A stretch of 27,728 nt of DNA from an uncultured Clostridia bacterium. GTDB lineage: Bacteria > Bacillota > Clostridia > Christensenellales > Borkfalkiaceae. The DNA lies in NCBI GenBank assembly GCA_934271735.1, contig CAKQSB010000021.1:1-27728 (forward strand), given 5' to 3'. A program made the position numbers and the translations under genes. Below the pieces are notes generated by a model, which was given only the letters and a program-made list of their open reading frames with translations, made no database searches and was not told where the DNA came from. Below are positions 21,378 to 27,728 of the stretch, in pieces; position 1 is the first letter of the stretch, and each line of letters starts with the position of its first letter.

Positions 21378-22413
21378 AACGGTTGCGGTTATAGGACATT
21401 TCGGCGAGGGGCTTAATCTTCTCAACGGGCAGACCGTGAAAACAAAAATACAAACGAGCGAACTTGAGGAAGAAATCGGCGAGAATGAAGTGATAAAATA
21501 TGACACGCACGGGAAATTCGCCATAATAAAAGCTCCGTTTATCGCGTTTTCGGCATTGAAAAAAGCAAAGAACGTATTGATTTTTCCCGCGCATAACGGC
21601 GTGAGAGTATACGTGCCTCTGCTTGTATTTTTCAGGCGGTTTTTCCCTAAAAGAAAGCTGCATTATTCGATAGTCGGCGGGTGGCTGCCGAAACTTCTCG
21701 AAAAAAAGAAAGGGCTTTTGAAAACGCTTAAGCGTTTCGACGAACTTTATGCCGAGACGGAAACTTTAAAACAAAAACTCGGTGCCTTAGGGCTTGATAA
21801 CGTGTCGGTCGTTCCGAACTGCAAAAACCTTGAAATTCTCGCAAAAGACGAGCTTGTTTACCAAAGCGGCGAGCCGCTTAAGCTTTGTACCTTTTCGAGG
21901 GTTATGAAAGAAAAGGGGATAGAGGACGCCGCGAACGCCGTTAAAGCGGTCAACGAAAAGGCGGGCAGAATAATTTATACGCTCGATATCTACGGGCAGG
22001 TCGATTCGGGTGAAAAGGAGTGGTTCGAGAATCTTGAAAACGGTTTCCCCGAATACGTGAAATATAAGGGCGAAGTCGGTTATGACAAGAGTACGGAAGT
22101 TTTAAAAAATTATTTCGCGCTTTTGTTTCCCACTCGTTTTTATACGGAAGGAATACCCGGAACGATTATCGACGCGTACGCAGCGGGAATTCCCGTTATT
22201 TCGGCGAAATGGGAAAGTTTTTCGGATATGGTGGACGAGGGCGTTACGGGTTTCGGCTACGAAATGGGAGATGTTTCCGGTTTGGCTCGGCAGCTTGTCG
22301 CCATGGCGGAAGATCCCGAAACACTCAATAAGATGAAATCTGATTGCCTTAAAAAAAGTCGTGATTTTACCCCGCAATCGGCGTTGAAAAATCTGATCGG
22401 GAACTTGATTTAA
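21364..22413 (+). CDS. Family 4 glycosyltransferase (GT-B)
   Basis: 349 aa. N-terminal NGQTVKTK after GHFGEGLNLL is the nucleotide-sugar transferase opening seen in EPS clusters of Bacillota. The C-terminal GT4 domain has FSRVMKEKGIEDAANAV (177-193) and TEGIPGTIIDAYAAGIPVIS (261-280), where the second acid of the E-x7-E motif is Asp270 rather than Glu. Its start lies inside the GT2 gene, so translation is coupled. It adds one sugar to the repeat unit; specificity is unknown. Confidence 0.9.
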   Translation: MKKLKTVAVIGHFGEGLNLLNGQTVKTKIQTSELEEEIGENEVIKYDTHGKFAIIKAPFIAFSALKKAKNVLIFPAHNGVRVYVPLLVFFRRFFPKRKLHYSIVGGWLPKLLEKKKGLLKTLKRFDELYAETETLKQKLGALGLDNVSVVPNCKNLEILAKDELVYQSGEPLKLCTFSRVMKEKGIEDAANAVKAVNEKAGRIIYTLDIYGQVDSGEKEWFENLENGFPEYVKYKGEVGYDKSTEVLKNYFALLFPTRFYTEGIPGTIIDAYAAGIPVISAKWESFSDMVDEGVTGFGYEMGDVSGLARQLVAMAEDPETLNKMKSDCLKKSRDFTPQSALKNLIGNLI

Positions 22414-22451
22414 TAAAAAATTCAACAGGAGAAAAAAGAGGAGACGATTCG

Positions 22452-23516
22452 GTGAAAATTGTTCAGGTTATGCCGTTTTTCGGAATGGGCGGAGCGGAAA
22501 TAATGTGCGAGAACCTTGTGTACGAGCTTAAAAAGCTTGGGCATGAAGTTATCGTCGTCAGTTTATACAGCAAAGAAACCGTCATAACTCAAAGATTAAA
22601 AGCGGCGGCGGTTGACGTAAGGTTCCTTGATAAGAAAAGCGGCTTCGATTTTTCCATGTACAAAAAGCTTAAAACTTTATTCAGACAGGAAAAGCCCGAC
22701 GTTATCCATACGCATCTCCATATCACGAAATATGTCTTTCCGGTGGCGGCGAAATTGGGAATAAGAGTCGTTCACACGATACACAGCGTTGCGGATCACG
22801 AAGCGAAAAACATTTCGAAATTGTTAAATAAACACTATTATAAACGTTCGAAAGCCATTCCCGTTGCTTTAAGCGAGAGCGTCAGAGAAACGATAAAAAG
22901 AGCATATAAATTGCCGAAAGAAAAAATCCCGGTTATATTTAACGGGATCGATCTCGGTAAATGCGATCCTAAAACCGACTATTTAACGGAAGGTAGGTTT
23001 AAAATAGTTCACGTCGGAAGTTTTCTTCCCGTAAAAAATCACAAAGGACTTCTCAACGCGTTTGAGATTTTTCATCGGAAATTTCCCGACAGCGAACTTT
23101 ATCTCGTCGGTGACGGAACGGAAAGAGATGAAATCGAACGACTTGTCAAGCAGAAAAATCTGAATGATTGCGTGTTTTTTACAGGAATTCAACCGAACGT
23201 ATTCGGGATTTTGCACAGTATGGACATGTTTACGTTGACTTCGATTAAAGAGGGTATTCCTATGTCTATAGCCGAAGCGATGGGAACGGGGCTTCCGATT
23301 GTGGCGACGGCTGTCGGCGGAGTGCCGGATATGCTGGACGAAAACAGCGCACAACTTGTCGAAGTGAACGAGGCTGAAATCGCCGAAGCGTTTGAAAAAT
23401 ACTATTCCGATTACGAATTAAGGAAAAAACACGGAGAAAACGCGTTGAAACTGTCGGAAAGATTTTCCGCAAAAAATATGGCGGAAAACTATTGCGATAT
23501 ATACAGGGGAATGTAA
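22452..23516 (+). CDS. Family 4 glycosyltransferase (GT-B), GTG start
   Basis: 354 aa. It starts with the typical VMPFFGMGGAEIMCENLVYEL, continues with VVHTIHS in the N-domain, and has VGSFLPVKNHKGLLNAF plus KEGIPMSIAEAMGTGLPIVA, an intact E-x7-E motif, in the C-domain. The start is GTG at 22452, preceded by GAGGAGAC; no ATG lies nearby. The stop is followed at once by the ATG of the polymerase gene. Donor and acceptor are unknown. Confidence 0.9.
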   Translation: MKIVQVMPFFGMGGAEIMCENLVYELKKLGHEVIVVSLYSKETVITQRLKAAAVDVRFLDKKSGFDFSMYKKLKTLFRQEKPDVIHTHLHITKYVFPVAAKLGIRVVHTIHSVADHEAKNISKLLNKHYYKRSKAIPVALSESVRETIKRAYKLPKEKIPVIFNGIDLGKCDPKTDYLTEGRFKIVHVGSFLPVKNHKGLLNAFEIFHRKFPDSELYLVGDGTERDEIERLVKQKNLNDCVFFTGIQPNVFGILHSMDMFTLTSIKEGIPMSIAEAMGTGLPIVATAVGGVPDMLDENSAQLVEVNEAEIAEAFEKYYSDYELRKKHGENALKLSERFSAKNMAENYCDIYRGM

Positions 23517-24944
23517 ATGGAGAACTTATTGTCTGTCGGATTTGCGAGAATAAGCATAAAAACGACTGTAAGCATTTTGTTGCTTGTTTTTTGTATGCTT
23601 GTTTTAACCGTAACGGGTTCGGATATGTGGCAGGTTTTGTCCGTCGGCATTTTCGGCATTTTAGCGATAATATGTTTTCGGGACATATCGAAAAATTGTT
23701 TTTTTCTGTTTTTCCTGATTTCTTTTTTTATTTTTCTTATGTCGGGAGATATTGCCGAACTGCTATTTGATAAGCATTATTATCTTCAATTCGGTGAAGA
23801 CGCAACGCTTCATGCTCATAAGTCTATTTTTTTCAGTCTGTCGGCAATTTTAGCCGGGTTTATTATTTTCCCGGCCTGCAACAGGCATAAAAGAAGTATT
23901 GGAAACGACGAAAGTTTTATTACCAGATTAAGGAAAACGGCGAAAGTATTCTATATTGTTTCTTTCGTTTTTGCCATGATAAACACTGCGGACATTATAA
24001 AATTCGTTGCGGCTTACGGGTACGTTGCTTACTATTCGTCGTATAGCTCCTTCTTGCCGACAATTCTGGTTAAAGTCGGAGAGTACGTTCCGCTCGCGCT
24101 TTGCGTGTTTTTGGCTACGCTTCCCGAAAAGAAAGAATCGGGCTTCGTGATTTTGTCGTTTCTGTTTTATTCGGCGCTTACCATTCTGGTCGGTTCGCGC
24201 TCCACGGTTGTATATAACGCAGTATTTATCCTGTGTTATTGTCTGTATCGCAATCACAAAGACAAAGGCAGAGAAATATGGATTTCAAAGAAAGCCATAG
24301 TGTATTTACTTTTATGTATGCCGTTTGTTTTTTCTTTTTTGTATTTCTACGATTTCATCCGCGCCGACCGTGAAATCGAATCGGTGTCAATAATCGACTC
24401 CGTTGTCGAGTTTTTCGTGAATATCGGTTCATCGTCAAAGGTGATAAAGTACGGTAATGATTACGGACAACAGATACCGAAAGGGAGATTTTACTCTTTG
24501 GGCAGCACGTTGAACTATTTTAAGTACGGTAAGCTGTTCAATTTATTGAATTCGGGCGATATTCCCGCAAGGCATACGGCGAGATTTGCCCTCGAATCCC
24601 ATTCGTTCGGGGAGCTTATATCATATCTTGTAATGCCCGAGAGGTATCTTAGCGGCGAGGGGACGGGTTCTTCGTATATCGCGGAGCTATTTGCCGATTT
24701 CGGCTATGCGGGCGTGGCTTTAGGTAGTATGGTTTACGGCTTCGTTTTTAAAAGAATGAAGGATATCGATGGCGGAGGCTGGTTATCCATGACGATTAAA
24801 CTCTTTATTTTCATTCCGATGCTGTCTGCGCCGAGATCCGCTTACGACGGATTTATCGCTCAGATTCTCAACATAAATCACTTCTTATATGTGTTGCTGA
24901 TTTACATGTTTGCCAGATATTTCCGTCTCAGATCAAAAAACTGA
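23517..24944 (+). CDS. wzy: O-antigen/capsule repeat-unit polymerase Wzy
   Basis: 475 aa, about eleven transmembrane helices. A large outer loop (about 270-390) contains IPKGRFYSLGSTLNYF and then SHSFGELISYLVMPERYLSGEGTGSSYIAELFADFGYAG, a block characteristic of the O-ag_pol_Wzy family. It joins lipid-linked repeat units at the outer face of the membrane. ATG 23517 directly follows the TAA of the preceding gene, so translation is coupled. Assignment is strong at family level; linkage is unknown. Confidence 0.87.
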   Translation: MENLLSVGFARISIKTTVSILLLVFCMLVLTVTGSDMWQVLSVGIFGILAIICFRDISKNCFFLFFLISFFIFLMSGDIAELLFDKHYYLQFGEDATLHAHKSIFFSLSAILAGFIIFPACNRHKRSIGNDESFITRLRKTAKVFYIVSFVFAMINTADIIKFVAAYGYVAYYSSYSSFLPTILVKVGEYVPLALCVFLATLPEKKESGFVILSFLFYSALTILVGSRSTVVYNAVFILCYCLYRNHKDKGREIWISKKAIVYLLLCMPFVFSFLYFYDFIRADREIESVSIIDSVVEFFVNIGSSSKVIKYGNDYGQQIPKGRFYSLGSTLNYFKYGKLFNLLNSGDIPARHTARFALESHSFGELISYLVMPERYLSGEGTGSSYIAELFADFGYAGVALGSMVYGFVFKRMKDIDGGGWLSMTIKLFIFIPMLSAPRSAYDGFIAQILNINHFLYVLLIYMFARYFRLRSKN

Positions 24945-24949
24945 AAAAT

Positions 24950-26068
24950 ATGATAAAAAAAATATGTTTTTTAATAGGTAGCTATAATAACGGCGGCGGC
25001 ACCGAACGCGTTACCTCACAAATTGCTGACGGACTTGCGGAAAGAGGCTATGATATATCGATCGTAAGCATAGAGAAAGGCTTGCAGCCTCACTTTGAAA
25101 CCGATAAAAGAATTAAACTTTACGAGCTTGGTCGGACGGAGAAGTTTTCGTCGGAAGCGAATAGTTTAGCGAAAAAACTGAAATATAAGCTTTGGTGTCT
25201 GAAAAAGATATCGGCAATAAAAAAATCGTTCAAAAAAACGGTAAGGAAAATTCTTCCAGAGCTGGTGATCGCCGTGGATATCGAGTGTTATCGGATAATC
25301 GATCCGTTCAGAAAGAAATTTCACTATAAAACGATAGGTTGGGAGCATTTCGCCTTGCTTGTAAGGGGTGGACGCGGAGTTGATTATTCAAGAAAACTCG
25401 CGGTTAAGCATGCGTTTAAATTGCTGGTTTTAAGCGACAGCGATCTGCGGGACTATAAAGAGAGATATCCGAAGGCGAAAAATCTTATGCGGATTTTCAA
25501 TCCCGTAGCCTTCAAGCCGACGTATAATTCGGACATGAACAATAAGGTCGTTATTGCGGCGGGGAGATTTGCAGCTCAGAAGAATTTCGACGCGCTTATC
25601 GGAATCTGGAATAAAATATCGGATAAATGCGCCGATTGGGAGCTTAGAATTTACGGCGACGGCAAAGATAAAGAAAAATTGCAATCGCTCATCGAAAAAT
25701 ACGGCTTATCGAACGTAAAGCTGATGCCGTACGCGCCACGTCTTGACGAAGAGATGGATAAAGCCTCGATTTACGCGCTTTCTTCCATATATGAAGGTTT
25801 CGGGCTCGTGCTTATCGAGGCGCAGGCAAAGGGATTGCCTTGCGTAAGCTTCAATTGCAAGCACGGTCCTTCGGAAATCATCACGGACGGAGTAAACGGC
25901 TTTTTAATCGAGCCGGGCGATATGGACGGATTTGCCGATAAATTATTGAAACTGATAAATAATTACGAATTGAGAAAATCTTTTTCCGATAACGCGCGGA
26001 AGGATTTGTACAGATTCGACGTCGATTTTGTCGTCGATCAATGGGTTGAAATGTTAGAGTCGATATAG
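24950..26068 (+). CDS. Family 4 glycosyltransferase (GT-B)
   Basis: 372 aa. It opens ICFLIGSYNNGGGTERVTSQIADGL, typical of GT4 enzymes of the GalNAc/Glc-transferase type in LPS and capsule clusters. C-domain motifs are VVIAAGRFAAQKNFDALIGIW (about 200-220) and YEGFGLVLIEAQAKGLPCVS with an intact E-x7-E. It lies 5 nt after the Wzy stop, with no clear ribosome site of its own, so it is likely coupled. Specificity is not predictable. Confidence 0.9.
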   Translation: MIKKICFLIGSYNNGGGTERVTSQIADGLAERGYDISIVSIEKGLQPHFETDKRIKLYELGRTEKFSSEANSLAKKLKYKLWCLKKISAIKKSFKKTVRKILPELVIAVDIECYRIIDPFRKKFHYKTIGWEHFALLVRGGRGVDYSRKLAVKHAFKLLVLSDSDLRDYKERYPKAKNLMRIFNPVAFKPTYNSDMNNKVVIAAGRFAAQKNFDALIGIWNKISDKCADWELRIYGDGKDKEKLQSLIEKYGLSNVKLMPYAPRLDEEMDKASIYALSSIYEGFGLVLIEAQAKGLPCVSFNCKHGPSEIITDGVNGFLIEPGDMDGFADKLLKLINNYELRKSFSDNARKDLYRFDVDFVVDQWVEMLESI

Positions 26069-26078
26069 GAGAAAAAAT

Positions 26079-27602
26079 TTGGATAAGCGAAAAGGTATAA
26101 TAAATGTGTCGGTTTCCATATTTTTCAGATTTTTTATGCTTATCGGCTCCATTTTGGTGAGACATTTTCTGATTCTGCATATCGGGAACGAAGTTAACGG
26201 TCTCGATTCTCTGTATACGAGTCTTATAGGCTTTTTGTCTGTTGCGGAACTCGGGGTGGGAAGCGCGATTACGTTTTGTATGTACAAACCGATAGTCGAA
26301 CACGACGACGCAAAGGTTGCCGCGCTTTATCAGCTTTTCACTAAATCGTATCTGATAATCGGCGCGATAATGCTTGTCGTCGGCGTGGGGCTGATTCCGT
26401 TTTTGCCGTATCTTGCAAAGGATTACGTCGAGCTGAACGTCGGCTTGGGCTTTACGTTTTTTCTGATGCTGTTTTCGATTGTCCTTTCGTATGCTTTCAG
26501 TGCGAAAACGTCGTTAATCAACGCGTATAAAAACAACTACGTAACGACTACGATATCGTCGCTCGGAATGATTTTGCAGTATGCTCTTCAGATTCTGGCG
26601 ATAATCGTAACGGAATCGTTTGTCGCCTATCTTGTTTGCAGAATAGTTGCAATGGCGTTTCAATGGGCTGCGACGGAGCTGTATTCGCGCAGACATTATA
26701 AAGAAATTTTAAAGCACGGCAAGGAAAGCGTTGATAAAGAGACGAAAAAAGAAATCGTGAACAAAGTGAAGGCTTTGTTTATGCACAGAATCGGCGGAAT
26801 TTTAGTAAATTCTGCCGATAGTATAATCATTTCGGCTTTTATAGGAGTAGTCGTTCTTGGGAAATACTCGAACTATTCCGCAATCGCGGTTTCGATGTCC
26901 TCCGTACTCGTGCTGGTGTTTACGCCTTTAACCTCGATAATCGGACACACATACATTTCCGAGAGGGAAAAAACCGAGCAATATTTTCAATGGTTTTATT
27001 TTTTGAATTTTGTTCTCGGGGTCGTATTTTTCATTGGATATTATGCCGTGATAGACGATCTTGTGATGATTCTCTTCGGAAATAATCTCAGGTTGTCGAA
27101 ATCGGTGTCGTTCGTTATAACCGTAAACTATTTTGTTCAGTTTATGCGGCAGGCAACGCTTTTGTTCCGTGACGCAACTGGCACGTTCTATAACGACAGG
27201 TGGAAGCCTCTTTTTGAGGGGCTTTTAAACGTAATATTATCGATTACGCTCGTGAAAATTCTGGAAGGCGTAGGCGGGGACGAATTGGGTGTAGTCGGCG
27301 TAATCGCAGCGACGATAGTGACGAATCTGACGATTTGCCATATAGTTGAGCCTTATGTGTTGTATAAATATGCGTTTCAAAGGTCTGTAAAAAAGCATAT
27401 ATTCCTTAACTATATTTATATTCTTGTATTCGTTATAGGGGTACTTGCGACGTCGGCTTTAATGCGCGCATATGAGAATAGCTGGATCGAGCTTCTGGTC
27501 AACGGCTTAATATCCGTCGGAATCTCCGCCGTTGTAATAATCGTTACAACGCTTTTCAACAAAAGCGCGCGCCATTGGATCAAAAACAAACTTAAAAAGT
27601 AA
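26079..27602 (+). CDS. wzx: Polysaccharide repeat-unit flippase Wzx
   Basis: 507 aa with about twelve to fourteen transmembrane helices of the MOP/Wzx superfamily. The N-terminal FFMLIGSILVRHFLILHIGNEVNGLDSLYTSLIGFLSVAELGVGSAITF region is the well-conserved flippase opening, and a central amphipathic segment (HRIGGILVNSADSIIISAFIG) is also typical. It moves undecaprenyl-linked repeat units across the membrane to Wzy. The start is TTG at 26079, preceded by AGGAG with 7-nt spacing; the next in-frame ATG would delete the first helix. It is the last gene of the operon; repeat copy D begins 13 nt after its stop and no separate terminator is seen. Confidence 0.92.
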   Translation: MDKRKGIINVSVSIFFRFFMLIGSILVRHFLILHIGNEVNGLDSLYTSLIGFLSVAELGVGSAITFCMYKPIVEHDDAKVAALYQLFTKSYLIIGAIMLVVGVGLIPFLPYLAKDYVELNVGLGFTFFLMLFSIVLSYAFSAKTSLINAYKNNYVTTTISSLGMILQYALQILAIIVTESFVAYLVCRIVAMAFQWAATELYSRRHYKEILKHGKESVDKETKKEIVNKVKALFMHRIGGILVNSADSIIISAFIGVVVLGKYSNYSAIAVSMSSVLVLVFTPLTSIIGHTYISEREKTEQYFQWFYFLNFVLGVVFFIGYYAVIDDLVMILFGNNLRLSKSVSFVITVNYFVQFMRQATLLFRDATGTFYNDRWKPLFEGLLNVILSITLVKILEGVGGDELGVVGVIAATIVTNLTICHIVEPYVLYKYAFQRSVKKHIFLNYIYILVFVIGVLATSALMRAYENSWIELLVNGLISVGISAVVIIVTTLFNKSARHWIKNKLKK

Positions 27603-27615
27603 ATTCCGGAAGGTC

Positions 27616-27728
27616 ATGCCAGACAAGAGTAATACGAACCTTGCCAAAACACCGTTATTTCCGCGCTTTTTGGCAAATTCTCGTTTGAAGTACGGTAAGT
27701 ACGTCTGCACTCGCCTTTACCAAAAATC
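27616..27728 (-). repeat. Dispersed structured repeat, copy D (partial, cut by window end)
   Basis: Orientation opposite to copies A and B. It begins with terminal arm ATGCCAGAC..., the counterpart of the right end of A and B, and runs through arm 2 with tip GTAC-GGTAA-GTAC (plus-strand reading), then stops at the window edge before the far arm is complete. It is most similar to copy A. It directly follows the wzx stop codon. The open frame across it is shared with the false N-terminal extension at the start of the window and is not a gene. Confidence 0.88.

Noticed and set aside
27507..27710. Minus-strand ORF encoding MQTYLPYFKREFAKK...
   Set aside because: It runs across repeat copy D and antisense to the end of wzx; not a gene.

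Overview
The window looks like a piece of a Bacillota (Clostridia-type) chromosome, probably from an uncultured gut lineage. The grounds are a SpoIVFA/SpoIVFB sporulation pair, PyrR, a YitT/DUF2179 membrane protein, an ECF-transporter S component next to a MocR regulator, AAGGAGG-type ribosome binding sites, and TTGACA-N17-TATAAT promoters. This placement is inference; there is no rRNA to confirm it.

Layout. 1-98: end of a dispersed repeat. 97-2185: tfoX-like gene, then the spoIVFA-spoIVFB pair. 2281-2805 (-): pyrR with its own promoter and terminator. 2974-4667: three small or hypothetical genes. 4759-9611: a divergent TetR regulator and an ABC export operon (two ATPases, one large permease), followed by a TerB-like gene. 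9682-10554 (-): AraC-type regulator. 10666-14528: a probable operon of a CBM9-like protein, an interrupted luxS, a CofE-like ligase, rdgB and a YfcE-type phosphodiesterase. 14651-15565: YitT-family protein. 15642-15725: tRNA-Leu(UAG). 16001-18272: zinc-ribbon protein, 3'-truncated MocR regulator and ECF S component. 18457-27602: a Wzx/Wzy-type surface polysaccharide operon (DegT aminotransferase, initiating sugar-phosphate transferase, one GT2, three GT4, Wzy polymerase, Wzx flippase). 27616-27728: another repeat copy.

The strongest unexplained signal is a family of about 280-bp structured repeats. Two copies are complete (11440-11719, 13767-14043) and two are cut by the window ends (1-98, 27616-27728). 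Each complete copy has matched terminal arms enclosing two long hairpins. The arm bases differ between copies, but pairing is kept within each copy, and both hairpin tips carry a variable 5-nt loop. One copy splits luxS beside its catalytic cysteine codon. Another supplies the last codons and stop of rdgB and the start codon of the next gene. Because both window ends lie inside copies, the sequence may be an assembly contig that broke at this repeat.

A second theme is leaderless or near-leaderless transcription. Several genes have a strong -10 box only 6-9 nt before the start codon and no ribosome binding site (4022, 10554, 10666; possibly a mini-ORF at 18493).
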